This document shows, piece by piece, positions 1-15,000 of a stretch of DNA of 64,000 nt; positions within the stretch are counted from its first letter, which is position 1, and each line of letters opens with the position of its first letter. The notes below the pieces were generated by a model. It made no database searches and was not told the DNA's origin. It was given only the letters and a program-made list of their open reading frames with translations. Location of the stretch: assembly GCA_948146395.1 (NCBI GenBank), contig OX411552.1, positions 57,533,542 through 57,597,541 on the forward strand, given 5' to 3'. This DNA is from Fragum whitleyi. Taxonomy: Eukaryota; Mollusca; Bivalvia; Cardiida; Cardiidae. The position numbers were made by a program, and so were the translations under genes.

Positions 1-47
1 TTTGATGTTGGAGTTGATTTGCGTAAAGGTCTGGTCACATAGGAATT
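1..47 (-). CDS. LRP-like gene exon after EGF 3, cut by window edge
   Basis: After acceptor ccactttcag the frame fixed by the EGF exon reads EFLCDQTFTQINSNIK to the window edge without a stop. This is comparable to DEFCLVTDWTNDQIFQIDL at the start of propeller 3, so a fourth propeller probably begins here. Short and truncated. Confidence 0.6.
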
Positions 48-3000
48 CTGAAAGTGGAGACAAGTTTCGCATGTCATGTACAAAAATATTTGTCATATAA
101 ATTGAAATGCGACTTCCAATTAAGGGTATAAACAAATGTTTCGTTGAGATCTCATGTATAAAATAGCCGACAATATTTATAGCCTCATTTATAAAGGACT
201 TTTGGGCATTGAGGCCAAATTCAAGAGCTTGCCTTGATTTCTTGCCTGCACACTTTTGTATGAATTCGCATTGCAGTATGAAAAGATTAAAATGGATTTA
301 CATGTTAAACAGTGAAATATTTTCATTGATGTCTTTTCTTCTCATGAAATTAAGCAAAATTGTATTAGTTTTATTAGCTTTGATATATTCTTACATGAAA
401 TAAATTTTATGCGAAATTTACAAAATAGTTTCATGCTAAAAATTCTTGGTTCAATGAGAATGGCCCTTTTTGTCAGACGAAACTTAGAAGCAAATCGATT
501 TTCTCACCTCCTTCACATGCCCTTTGATTGGACTGTAGGTTAACACCTTCATCACAAGCGCAAGTATACTCGGTTAACCTAGGCAGACAAAACTCACTGC
601 ATGGCCCTCGGCCGTCTCTAGCTTGACAAATGGTGTTTGCTAAGATTAAAGAAAAATAGGAAATTAGATTTTCCTGTTGTTTCTATTTGAGACTTTTTTC
701 TGTACGGATTGAGACATTATTTATTAATCTATTTATCAATTCATTCATTCATTTATGGATTGAACCGTTAATTGAGAAAACAGTTGAAAATAAAATCTTG
801 CCTTCCCACTATTTTTAAGAATTACACCCTAAAAATTGACTAGAAGGAAAATAAGACGACATACGAAGTTTTAGAAACCAAGAGGATGTCTGCATTGTTT
901 CGGTTTCAATGAGCGTTTACCGATTAGACATTGCTCAGACGGAAACCCTCGGTTTTTCTACGGAATCGACATTGGGAATAACAGGGAGCAGCAATAAAAG
1001 TGCGTCGGTTATCACGTGGTTTTATCTGATATGAGCCTGTGTGGGACATTTCCAAAAATTAAACATGTGCGTTAACGGCCAACATAAACCATTCTTGACT
1101 GCCATGTAGTAATATTAGAAGTTGGCCTGACTTTCTAAAGACAATTTGGACCATATCTTTCTAAAAGCCCAAAAGTGAAGACCCTGGCCAGACTGTGCAG
1201 ATGCACAGGCTGGCTAGAGTCTTTGCTTGGCGCACCTTGAAATTGTTGGAAATGTCACGCACAGGCTCAAATCATATGCATCAAGATGGCGTCGAGTTTA
1301 GTTTAAACATATTTTATTGCCTCTATATTACATAATATGCAACATAATATTTACACAACAAATTCAAAAACAGGCAAAAGGGTCTGGCCACAAGTTCTGT
1401 CAACTTAGATTCAGCCATTCCCTTTTGGTTAACATACACATTTTGAAGCCTTTAATTTAATGCATAATTGATTTGATTAAAAATGAAGGGTTATCAAAGG
1501 CGACTCTGTTCCAGTCATGAAAGGGATCTCATGCGGGGCAATTTGTACATGTAATTTTGAAAAACTAGAAATTATAATGGTAACAATAGTAATAATAATA
1601 ATGGTGTCTATAATGTTATTTCATAAATCCTATGTCGGTTCGGCCCATCGGCACTGGTGATTGAATCACGTGGTGTTTAATGATTGCACTTTGACACTAC
1701 AAAAACCTTTTGGATTCTTTTATGTATTGCTGTACAGCTTTGAAAATTATTGAATTTTCTTCGACGTTAAGATCTCTAGACCCAAAGAGTAAAACGTTTG
1801 TATTAAGAGGGTGAAACTTACGAGTACTATGGAAAAGTTTGACTCTAGGAGTTATGTAGAGTGGACATTGGAAAAGGTAATGTTCGGGATCTTCTGGTGA
1901 ATGTCCACAGCTACATGTAGAATCTGTAGAGATGTGATTTCTAAAGAGATGCGATTTTAAATCACTGCAATTATTACGGATTCTTGTGTGCAGTACGGAA
2001 TATCTTCTTTCGCCTTCTAAGTAGTATTTTGGTACTAGTGAAGCATTAAACGTTTGCAAGATGCGCTTTTTAAAAAGGGATAATGATGTCAAACATTTTA
2101 AATGAGAAGGAAGCTCATTCCACAGTGATACTGCAGACGGTATAAAAGACTTCGCATACAGTTCAGTGCGACAAGTGATCATATCAATTTGATTGGCGTT
2201 CCGTAGTGCGTAGTCTGTTCTTGCATTCACTGGTAACGGAAAAATGTTTTGTAAATATTCAGGGGCAAGTCCATGTACTATCTTATAAATAAGAATTAAT
2301 TTTTGATATTTTCGTCTGTCATCGAGAGTTAACCATCCTATTTCTCTATATATGTTACTGAGAGTAGTAGATCGAGTTACACCTGTCACTATTCTGGCAG
2401 CCTCGATTTGGATTTTTTCTAGGGTGTCCTTTTCGTTTTTCGTGCAGTTATCCCAGACTGAGGCAGCGTATTCTAAAATTGGTCGTAAAAATGAAATGTA
2501 TATTTGGTTCAAGGATTCCCGTTTTAGTCTGAACTTAAGATGTCTCATTATTCCAAGTATTTTTGATGCAGAATTAGAAATGTTAATAATATGCTCATGC
2601 CACTTCCCGTTACTGCTGAATGTAAGCCCAAGGTGTTTATGATTGAATACATATTGAATGTGAATATTATCGAATATTAAGTTCGGGGGTTGATCGAAAT
2701 TGTTACTGAAAAACATAGCAACTGTTTTAGAAGGATTGAAGTTAACAAGCCACTGTTTTGCCCATTGGGATATCATAAACAGATCATGATTTAAAATTCC
2801 TTGAGTGTCCGATACTCGTGAAGATGTACAAGCAAGTGATGTATCGTCAGCAAATAGCCTTGAAATACTTAAAAGATTATCTGAAATGTCATTGACATAG
2901 ACTAAAAAGAGTAAAGGCCCAAGCACAGAACCTTGAGGCACACCAGCTTTAACTGACCTTGACCTTGACATAGCGGAGTTAACAATTACTGATTGTTTTC

Positions 3001-6000
3001 GATTATTGAGGTAATCTTCAAACCAATTAATGAGGGGACCAGTGATTCCTAGTTGCCGCAGTTTAAAAAGTAGACCTTTGTGCCAAACTCTATCAAATGC
3101 TTTAGATATATCACAAAATACCATACATACATGCTGTTTAGAATCTAAAGACGAGACTATTTGGTGATATATCTCGAGCAATTGATGTACAGTTGAATGA
3201 CCATTAAGAAATCCTGACTGATTGCGAAATAGCAAATCATTAAAAAGAAGATAATTAAAGACTTGTTTATATACACACCTTTCCATCAATTTTCCTAAAC
3301 AACTAAGTAGGGAAATTGGCCGATAGTTACAGACAAGGGATTTATCTCCCTTTTTAAAAAGTGGATTGATTATAGATTCTTTCCATTTATTCGGAAATAT
3401 TTGGTCATTCAAAGATTTATTAAACAGTAGAAATAATGGGTATGAAATACTACTTTTTATATTTTTCAGCAGTTTGTGACTTATTAGATCTGGACCGGAT
3501 GCTTTATTGACACTCAAAGAACCAATGATGCTTTCAATATCTTCAATTGATATTTGGAGGCTTTCTAGTCGGTTTTCAGTTTTTGTTACGAAGTCTGGAA
3601 GGTCCGTCTGTGAGTCATCCACATAGGAAATGGATGAAAAATATTCATTTAGACATTCGGCTTTGTCAAAGTCAGAACAATGTAAAATATCATTATTGTC
3701 TTCCGTTGTTCGGATAATAGGTATTGAGTTATTCGTTTTTCCAGAGTTGATCAATTTGCGTAGATATTTCCAATATTTTTGGGGACTTTCTGAACGGATG
3801 TTTGATAGGTTTTCGTCCATGTGGCTAAAATAACGTTGCTTGGCATATTTGATATAGTTATTAACTTTATTTCTAATATGTTTGTATTTGTCCCAGTCCG
3901 TAATGCGTCCTCGATCCATTGCTATTTTCTTTAGTCGGTCACGTTGTCTACTTAGGCGTCTTACTTCAGAGTCGTACCAAGGTTTATCATTAGGCCGAAT
4001 AGTGATTTCTTTGGCGGGAATACATTTTGACATAAGATCTAAAAGTATGGTAGTAAATGTTTCACATGCGTCATTGATATTTAAGTTTTGTATGAAATTC
4101 CAGTTTTCTGTCCTTATCAAATTTTCAAGTTTGTTAAAGTCCGCTCTGTTGTAGTACCAAACCTTCCTTTTAGAACATATAATTGGCTCAAAATTGAAGT
4201 CTATCAAAAGTAGTGTGCCTTTATGGTCACTTATGTCAGAGTCAATGTCGATAGTGTCAGCGTGTTTTACTTTTATAGAATCAGTAACCAGTATAGGATC
4301 AATAAGACTGGAGGAGGTACTAGTAATACGTGTCGGTTTGGAAATAACGTTTGTCAAGGTATTTAAAGACATAACACTTGATAGATGAGTTTCGTGTTTG
4401 TCTAGTAAGTTTTGGTTCAGATCTCCAACAATGATAATATTTGGATTTGACTCGAGTGCTCTTTCTATGGATGTATTAAAACTGTCCCAGAATGAAACTG
4501 GTGTCCCTGGAGATCGATAAATGTTGCAAATGAGAAAGGAATTTGTTCGATATTTGACCTCAACCCAAATGGCATGTACTGTCGGGGACTCTAAGTCGGG
4601 TCTTCGTTTTGAAAAAAGCGAATTTGATACGTATGTTAGAAGCCCACCAGAATGAGAGTTACTGTCTAGTCTGTACATAGTACTGTTCTGTGAGTCGTAG
4701 GTCAGGTCACAGTTGTCAATCTTATGGTCAAGGTGGGTTTCTGTAAAACACATAATTTCAAAGTCTGAAAGATAGTCAGATACATATTCAAATTTATGAC
4801 GTATACTTCGAATATTAAGATGAAATATTGATATGTTATTCGAATCTAAAAGAGTTGTCGTTTCGGGTCCAGGATTGGTCTCAATGTCACCAGATAAGAT
4901 TAACAACAGCGATACTAAATATTGAAATATAGATAAAATGGCGATACCAATAGAATTCGCAAAATGTAGCAGGTATATAACACTAACTGGAAGTTTTGTA
5001 AGGAATTTATAGTGCCTTGAGCAACCTTTTGTTTTTGCATTAAACATTCCTATACTAACGCGCCAAGCAACAATATCTACACCTATGGCGGATCAAATAA
5101 TTTACGCAAAGTTTGGCGCGTCAGCATAGAAGTAAATTTAGTTTTGAATTCAAGACAAGAGCACCGAGAGGCCAAGCCGACAAAAGAGTTCAATTGACAC
5201 CAGAAAAGAGGGAATATGTAGATCATAAGTACAGCTACCATAACAATTAAATAAATGAAATATGGATGCTCAAAATGATATTCAATTGATGGTTTGAATC
5301 TCATTTTTAGCAAAGAAAAATACGTTTTTACAATAGTGTGGTAATGAATAGTAGTAATTAATATAATACAGTTAATTATGAAATCGTGTTTGAATAATAA
5401 AATATCATTATGAAACGTTCAAGTGAAAAAATGTTTCTTTTATTGTACGCTTTTTGGATAATCGAAACCCCGTAACTACAGCTGTAGATGCGGAGCCGCA
5501 ATCAGCCAACGAATAGACACGCAATTTCGAGGCAATTGTTTCTCAAAATTATTGAAAGCGAATTGAAGATGAATCCTATATTGTTAAAACCCAGTAGGAT
5601 CGTTTCAATGAGACGATTCTTTTGAGTTTCAACAACAAAGGATTATAGAGGATTTCGAAATAGCCATCCATATTCAATCAAAATCATGTTCCTTATTTCT
5701 TAAGAAAATGTGTACTAGGCGAGTTTTGTCTTTAATGACCGCTTCTGGTGGCCTCGTAAGTGTTCGCTTAAAACGAGTGTTACTGTAATCCGTTGATTGT
5801 ATATTTTTGAAACCCTTGACTATCGGCGATCGTTTCAACACTTTTCTGTTTTACAAGATTTAGGACCTGTCCAAATTCAAAGGTTTTGCAGATGAAAATT
5901 TAAAGTGGGTTTAATTTGAAAAATAACCATTCTGTTGGGTAGAAAATAGTGTGGAAAAAGAAGAAACTGCTTGTCAGAAGTAATTTCTTCTTTTTTCATA

Positions 6001-9000
6001 ATGTTTTCTTAATCATAAAATCACAGGCATGTAAAAAGCAGGGATTAAACAGCAAAGGGTTAAACAGAAGAATACCGAATTATCGTCGATGAATAAATAG
6101 GTAAAATGTATTATAGAATTAAATTAAAATGAATAGTTTCCTTAAGGAGAATATAGATGAACGTTTACCCTTTTCACTTTTCGCACTCTTCTTTGAGAAT
6201 ATGAAATTTTTAATGCACGTAAGTTAAACGAAATATTAGTCGTAAAGTATTTACAACCTTTTTAGTCATACAATATCAACAACCTTTGTAGTTCAGTGTT
6301 AAGATACTTAAAATCAACTAATATGGTCATTTTAACCTTAATAAACTGCGTACAAGAGCAGATGCAGTAATTTACAGATCGCTGCTGACAATCAAAAGAA
6401 GAGAGATTGACCAATCAACTCCGGCGTTTTAGTCAACTCGTTTAAGATATCTTCGTGGATGGGCGTTGCAAACGTCGCAAGTACAGATTAAACTAGCTGT
6501 TTTTACGACGTTTAGGCTACACTCCATTCACTTGATTTCCGCTTCATGTACATTACTAAGAATATTGCAAAGAGATAAAATATAAACGCTGAATAGATGT
6601 GTATTAACCGATGTAAATTTTCAGTTCTAGCGATCCGTCAAGTAGTCATATGCGTAGGAAATTACAATTAAAAAAACTTTCAAACCCGTATGCTGGTGGA
6701 ATTAAAATTTGATTCGAACAAATGGCATTTTTGACATACATTTCATCAAAACTGAATGTTCCACTACAATCAAGATGGAAGTAGAAAATCCGGACGAAGC
6801 TCAGACTGCCCATCTGTGCAGGCTGGTCTTAGTCAAAGTCATCTCCAAGAATCTTGAGTTTAGCAGGGAAACGCCCTGAACAGCACGAGAAGTTTATAAA
6901 CTCAGGAAAAAAGAGAAACGTATTGCGGGTTACTCTATTTAGAAAAAGCACAAAACTTCAGGCAAAATGTAATTGCCATATTTATAAACGCATATTTAGA
7001 CAACATATTTCAATGTGGTCTAGTTATTATTGATTTATAGATCTTAAACGATCTAACTTGTCATAAAGGGTAGATCATCTTGACTTAGATTGTGAAATCG
7101 TGAGGTGGCGGGTTAAGCATACCAATATAATACCTGTACAAAGACGTTCTATAAATAGCATTGATACATGTATGAATGTCTATATTGGATGTATACTGAG
7201 CAAAAAATAAAGTTAAATATATATTGACATTAATTTGTCGAGATCATCTTGGGTCTCCAACCTATAAATTTCAAGGTCGTTGTCCTTAACGATTATTACG
7301 CCGTCCTTTGTCCATGAGCTTTTTATCACTTTATCCTTGACCATCTTCCGAGTTTGGTAGTATATCTTATCTCTTGTTTTGGTAAGGTCTTCATTCAAAA
7401 ACAAATGTTTGAGGTCAGAATTTTCTTTCAGCTTTGATTTTTTACTCAAAACTTTTTGTCGCGATCTGAAACTCACAAACTTGACGATGATGTCTCGTGG
7501 TTTTGATTTGTCTTTATCTTTATCTTCCTTTGGTTTGCCTAATCGATGAGCCCTATCTATCTCTTCGACTTTCAGGTCAGCTTCTATGGCGTTAGCGATT
7601 TCAATAATTTTGTCGTCTACAGACTCACCATCTACCTCCTGTACACCAGAAATACGCAGACAATTCCTTCTACTGTACTGCTCTGCTCTATCCATTTTCT
7701 CCTCTAGAACGGTCACTCTCTTCTTAAGTGCTGAGTTTTCTGACTCTAGGTCAGCAATTCTGGTTGTAAGCCCGTCCATAACTTCACCAACTACAGTTTT
7801 TATCATTCCTGGCATTTCATTTCTTATACACTGTGTAACGACTGTGGTAATTTGAAGTAATTGTTTCTCGTCCAATGTTACATATGGACTTGAGTGAGCA
7901 ATTGTACTAGAATGATCGTCACTATTCAAATGAGCATCACCACATGCTGTAGATACGATGTTTTGATTTGTTTCACCGATGCTAGCCATTTGTATGGGTT
8001 TGCTTTTCTTTTGAGCTAGAAGATCCTCGGGTGATGATAGGTGCCGTTTCTTTTTGTCTTTTTCAGTATTGTTGGTTAATAAAGGTGTTGAGTCGAGACT
8101 CATTCCTTGTTGCGTTACTTTTTCCGGTCAGTATACTTGATAAATAATGTAACGTGACATGTATACTGGTGAACACTTTTATCCTTTTTCAATATGCTCC
8201 AATCAACCGTGACGATAATGAAAACGATAGTGGACAAGTTTCTAGCACCAAATGCATCAAATTCAAACATCTATTCACAAATTCAAAACATGTATGGATA
8301 GAATGAATTATATCTGTCCTATAGTCTCATTTCCAACGCGATTTGCTCATTATAACTTGCGAAAACTACTATTCTTTACCTTAGATTTAGATGTTTACAT
8401 CTTTCATTACCGGAACCGGAAATCAAACCGTCGAGTAAAATAAATCATCGAAATTAAGCTTAAAATATGACATATTATCGTTTCGAAAACGAAACGCGTT
8501 TCACTGGGCTTTGCTAACAAACTATCATTTACCCAAAAGATCTCCACAGACGATCAGAAAATATTGAAGAAATTTACTTTTTCTTCAAGTTTATTTTCTA
8601 TGGTACGACAAGGGGCGGAATTACCTAAAGCGGGATCCAAAGTCACGATATTAACGTCCAAGGCACTTTCCAGTTTAAAATAAAAGTTCTAGCTATGTTC
8701 ACAATGGACGCACATATCACTATGGCAAAGAGTCTTTAAGGTAGTGGACCCGTAATGGTTTAGCAACATTTCGAAACTCATGATCTTTCACAATGTCGAC
8801 GGAGGTTTCCTTATGAAAACCATTAGGAACCTCGATTAACACTGTTAAGGTTAATTACTTCCGAAACAATGTTGAATTATTAGGGGTCCACTACCTAAAG
8901 ACGTTAACTAGCACATTAAAACTATGAAACGAAAAATGTAATTTTATCAGAGGAATTTTGACTAATAACCAGTTTTGAATCCATGTTTTACGCCATCTAT

Positions 9001-12000
9001 ACTTTTAAATACAGTAAACATTGTATTAAGCGGCCACGCATGGGACCATCAAAAAGCGGTCTTTTTAGATAATGGTCGCTTAGAACACTTTATGTTTACA
9101 CATATGAAAACACAATTTCAATTAAATATGTATGTACTGAGGGCGAATTACTCAATAATCCTTTGTTGTTTAAACTCAATAGAATCATCATAGTGACGAT
9201 TCTTTTGGGTTTTAACAACATATGATTCATTCAGAATATTTTTAGGCCAATTATGTCTAATTCAAAAGAATTTTCAATTTGAAGACGGGTATTTTGAAAC
9301 CGGTCGCTTGATACAAACGGTCGCTTAATAGACGTGGTCGCTCGAGCAAGATTGACTGTATGTCGTACTGGTGATACACGTTATACCTACGTTGCTGAGT
9401 ATTCGGTGCTGACGACCTTTGGCAGAATATAGTCTCTAATCTTCCCAGTTCTAAATTGTTTCCAACTCGCGAAGTATCAGCAATATTCGTCAGGTTTATT
9501 CTTGTCACATAACTGTTAATATATGGATTGGAAAGTGCTATGAGAGAGCAAAATAAACGGTAAATATTTTTACTCTTGCCACATAATTGTTCTTTTACGG
9601 AAAAGGCTATGATAAATATATAATACGTACTTAGTGTTTTGTATGAATAAAATATCTGACGAGGTTGGGAGAAATGTTCATTGTCGAGGCTCTGTCGAGA
9701 CAATGATCAATTCTCACAACCAAGTTAGATATTTTTTTCATACAATACAGTTAGTACGTATAATATCTATATTATAATCTCTTTTTGTCTCGTTTTCGTC
9801 CATGTTTTTAACTGAAATGCATGTTTCTAAAAATAACTGCTTGCTATTATTGTTCTGAAAATAACTATGTGATAACATAAAAAATATCATACGGGTTGTT
9901 ATCACACGGATATTTGTATAGTTATAAGATAAAGCATAATATGAGGTAAATACTTTTTTTAATCTTGTCTCATAACTGTTAATATACTGAAAGTGCTATG
10001 AGATAGCATATTTTTAGGTAAATACTTTTAACTCTTGTCACATAACTCTTAATATACGGAAAGTGATATGAGATCGCATATTACAAGGATAAATACTTTT
10101 AACTCTTGTCGAATAACTGTTTATATACGGAAAAGGCTATGAGATCGCATTTTTTGAGGTAAATACTTACATATTAAAATGTAACGCTTACTTATTCATG
10201 GTTTAAATTTTGCATTTTGTTCGGTCCCTTGTTTGATAATCTTGTGAAGATTATCCAATTACTAGTTGAAATGAGGCAATGAATAGACCAAAACAAGATG
10301 AATGCTTTAATTTTTCAATCTCAATACCTTGTAAATTAACTAATCATGTGGCATTAAAACTGTTCCAAGTAATGGCCATGATATAAAGCAAAAAGGTTAT
10401 GACGACTTTCTCTTAGCAAAGGAAACGCATGAAATCGTCTTGCTCCCTCTAAGTTAATTTCATTTCAACCAGATTTCTGTGTCAGAGATAACAAAACTTT
10501 TTTTCGTTCTCAACTCAGATTTTTCTCAAACTTAGAATTAAAATAAACATATGAGCATAAGAGAAAATATAAATCAGTTTTTTTTTTATTTATAACAACT
10601 TATTTATATTATCTTTTATGTTCATTCATATAGAATATCATCACATAATTTTAGATTAAGCCACAATTAGAAATCTGAGTATTTAGAGTTGAGATTGATA
10701 GTTTTGTAACTAGGGCTCAAATCTTTATCTAATACAGTAAAGAAAATCGTGAAATTAACATATATCTCAATCAAAATCGTTCTTAATCACTCACTCAAAC
10801 ATTCACTTAAACCATTCAAAAACGCTCAAACCAATTGAAAAAATAGAATCAACAACGTCGTTCAAAATAAATTTGGATAGAGAAAAATCGCAAATTCACT
10901 GACATTATTCAAATTTTAAGCGTAGCCGCCGTCATAGCGCAGTTGGTAGCGCGACGGACTGTCATTCTAGAGGTCCCGGGTTCAATCCCCGACTGTGGCA
11001 CTCATTCTTTCCGACAATTTGTCTCTCACCAATGGGTTGATAATCGTAGACCTATGTGAGATAGTAGCTGGAGGCTAGGAAAGGATGTAATGGTTGTACT
11101 GGTGAGAAAAATACCAGGAATCCATTGTTAGGTGCTCCAGCCGCCGCGATATAACTGAAATAATGTTGAAAGCGGCGTTTAACTCCATTCAATCAATCAA
11201 TTTAATTTTAAGCAATAAACAGGCTTTTGACGAAATAGGTAGCTATCTGTAGAAGTTGTATGCATTTTTTATGAAAGGGAGGTAATCAATATCGCTAATT
11301 TTGTTCATTCTGAACAAAATTTGCGATATTGGATTACTTCCCTTTTGATTCACCCAAAACTTGCTCCAAACACTGAATCAATTTCATTCCTAAATCATTT
11401 CAAAGTAAGTCACCTTGTCAATTTCAGGATGTTGTTAACTGTACTCACTGTGCATTCCAAGCGGTGTAATACAAGTACTGTGCGTCCGTGTAAATGTCCT
11501 TGATATCAGCTGATGGATTACTGACGAATACATCACAAACGAGACTCGGACTAGCCAGCACCATAATCTTTAAATCACATTTGTATATCGTGTCTTGGAA
11601 ATAATCGGCCCAGTATAACACGTCATCTGTTGTTAAAATATATTAAGTACATTCCTATGATAAACAATGATAAACAATGAAAAAACCCTGCTTTAAAGAT
11701 CCATACATATTTAAATGATATTCAACGATAAACATTATTATTTTTTTAAAAAGAAATGAAACATTATATTATTATAGTTGTAAAAAAATCAAATATTTTC
11801 TAATGTTTTCCAATGAAAACATCTTTTGTTAAAAGTTAAAAATCTTATTTTGATTTTCAATTAAAACATAATCGGCTGTAAAAATTCAAATGTCTCAAAT
11901 GATATTCAATAAACATCTTTTTTATGATGTTTGATTACAATATCACATGGCTGTGAGATTTCCAGTGTCTTCTAATGATATTCAATGAAAACAAAATAGT

Positions 12001-15000
12001 TCTGAAAAATCGGTTTTAAATATATTCAATATAAAAATAATCATCAGTTATAAAAATCAAAACATCTTTAAGTAATAAATAAAGCACTTACTGACGTGAT
12101 CGATCGTTAAGCCCTCTGGTAAAGAGAATCCTTGCTGCGCACTTATTGCTAGTCTTACAACATTCGAGCCGTCCATATTAGCTCGGACAATATAGGATTG
12201 GGCAATATAACTACCCGCCGTGAAGAATAACAACCTGTAAAAAGGACACAAGAACATTGTAAAATTAGATCAAGCTCGAGGACACAAAGTAAATGCAATA
12301 GGCTACAAGTCTAATGAGAAAAAACTGCACACGGTCCAATATCGTTACATACGATTAATGTTGATAACTAGCATGTAATAAGGCGTGTATAGACCTGATA
12401 TCACCTGCCTGATATAATTATAAGTTGTACGGTTTCTTGCCTTGGTATATGTCGATTTATTCCCGGCTAGAAAAATTGATGTCATCCGAGCCGTATTACG
12501 AATTTATTATAATTCAAAGTTTTAGGCTAGGTTTCTGTCTTTTGCCTATTTTAGGCCTCGGTATATGCAGAGTTATTTTAAATCACAAATATCCCCTAAC
12601 GCGCCCCTATGAAAGGAAATCATGTTAAAATTGACGTAAAATATTGCTGTGACGTCACACTTCTAGACTCCGCGATGATGTGATATGAAAGCGGTTCTTG
12701 GCTGAACCTGCAAGAAAGTTTGCACTTTAAATGGACAGATTAGTTAAATTCTAAGGTATTTATTGACATTTATATCATTTTTTGTACATTATTACGTGAC
12801 ACGCTTTTAACTGTATCCTAATATGTATACTCGGGTCGTGTTATCAGCGAGAGCTTCATGGCTGCCATTACCGTTTCGATTTTTTTTTCTAAATTCACGG
12901 CGCGGCGCCTTAAAAACATAAGAAGCCATACCGGAGCGGCCGTAGATATCAATGTTTGTCAGGTCAGCATTAACCAATGAAAATGCTAGATTTTTCTTTC
13001 CAGTATATTCAAGATGTGTTTTTGAAACACAAATGCCCCCGTAACAGCATATTTTTTACAAAATGTTGACCTTGACAAATGAAATTGACAGTTTAGCATG
13101 ACCTTGACCATGATACCTACAGATGTACATCACTGAGATCTTTTTTCATACCAGTTATGAGACAGGGTGCCTATAATATGTTTGAATAAAGTGAACAATA
13201 AAAATTTTTGGTTATGTTTTTAAGTGGTGTGACCTTGACAGATGACCTTGACCTTGTCACATGGTCTTGACTTTGGAACAAGCAGATGCGTATAATTGAG
13301 ATCTATCATCATGCCAAATATGAGCCTTGTATCTTGAATAGGCTTGAAGATATTGGCAATCGTAATTATTATGTGTTAAGTTTTATATTTATTTGTCCTT
13401 GACAGATGACCTTGACCTTTTCACATGACAATGAATTTGGTGTCAGCAGATGCAGATCATTGAGATCTATCAACATGCCAAATAACAGCCTTGTATCTTG
13501 AATTAGCTTGAAGATATTGGCAAATATAAGCATTGTATCTTAAGAAATATTGAAAATAGTGGCAATGTTAAGTTTTTTGTTTAACTTTTGCACATAGACA
13601 GACAGACAGACGGACAACGGTTGAACACAAAAATGATAACAGGAACTTAAATTATAGAAATAGTTTGCATACATTTTCATCTCTCTTTTTTTCTTTTACT
13701 TTGAGAGTTGTATTATAGTTAAGCCTTGAAAAATGATTGCAAGATAAATTGATAACTTGTAAATAATTTAAGGTGGCAATGCACAGCCGCCTTCCGACTC
13801 TATAAACCGGAAGTGAGTTTTCGTTTATTTTACGGCTCATTTTGCGCGTTGTTTCAAAAGACCGGTTTTCGTAAGATTCTGCTTATGGAAATAACACAGA
13901 ATAATGATGGTAAAACTTCATAATTAAGCTTCTTTTCAACATTTGATATCAATTGAATGACTGTTTCATTAAATTTAACAATAAAAATGCGTTACAAGCG
14001 TCATTCAATTTGGAGAGGACACGAAAAATAACGAAAAACTTCCTTATTTGCATGGAAAGGTGTGCTGATTTTTTTTTTACCAAATAAAAGAAAAATATGG
14101 GGATTAAATATATCGGAAAATAAGAAAAATTAATTGGGTAATTTCTTCAAAAAATAGATTTTGTGACATTTTAAACCAGTTAAATTACAATAAACTAGTG
14201 CATTTTTAACTTTGAAGGTAAATTGTGCAAATGCAATTGACCAAAAAGAATTTTCTTGGCAACAGCCATTGTATACATGTATAAGGTCTATCAAAATGTT
14301 TGTGTTTTATAGCTATAAACTTTTACTAAGTTTATACTAGACCTAAAACGAAAATAAACGTTTTACTGAAAAATGTCCAATACCACTCAAGGGCAGATAA
14401 CTCTAGCATGAAAACGAGCATGGAAAGGTACCTTCAAATTTTGATATAATGACTTTACAATGTTAATCTACAACATATGTAAACAACAACAACATTCATT
14501 AGGCGGAATAAATGACGCCACGTGTCCATTGCTACCTAAAATAATCAATATTACCTGGTCCCGGCTGCGATAAATTATTCTGACTCGGCAAAGCCTCGTC
14601 ATAATAAATTCTCCCAACCTCGATAACCTCGATAACATATAAATATATTTTAAAACAAGAGATCATATTATTCTCTTATATACCGGTTCATCAACAATTG
14701 AATTTTTTACATCATCGTTGTCGAAATTCTTCATTTTCGTAAATGCCAAAATATCTGAAATTCGCCGGATATGGCAGATCTTTTATAATCTGTTGATATA
14801 AAAGTGATTGACGACTAATTTATACTTACTTGTCGTTGAAAACATTTTTTTTCCCGCAGATTTTCGAAATTCTTCCAAATCCAACTTTTTCTGGCGTTTT
14901 CCCGCCTTTTCTGCGTCAAAACTCTTTTTTTTTAAACGGTCAAATATTTACAGACTTATTGAAAAAAATATCATAAAAATGTATAAGGCGATTCCCCGCC

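Larger units (their letters stand above)
1575..8110 (-). mobile_element. Non-LTR (APE-type) retrotransposon, two ORFs, probably split by later MITE insertions
   Basis: Minus-strand element with ORF1 (7213-8103), ORF2 (1697-5047) and a 3' tail ending in ATT-rich microsatellite (about 1580-1610), typical of CR1/L2/Jockey-type elements. The 2.1 kb between the ORFs is unusually long; it includes a family D fragment (about 5570-5795) and a TTAA-flanked MITE (about 5836-6066), so it is either one element expanded by insertions or two neighbouring elements. It lies in the host gene's intron in the same orientation. Both ORFs are open, suggesting a fairly young insertion. Confidence 0.75.

Noticed and set aside
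9640..9720. Minus-strand reading with RIDHCLDRASTMNISPN as the missing propeller 3 exon
   Set aside because: The stretch is one arm of a palindrome (ttgtcgaggctctgtcgagacaa) and has only a weak donor, so the blade-like look is probably chance.
10407..10448. Minus-strand GSKTISCVSFAKR as the missing exon
   Set aside because: Acceptor and entry phase would fit, but the donor (gtcgtc) is poor and the peptide is too short to judge.
10925..11000. tRNA-Asp genes (also 49779-49854)
   Set aside because: The tRNA fold is followed by the same body and tail in each copy, so they are SINE heads rather than tRNA genes.
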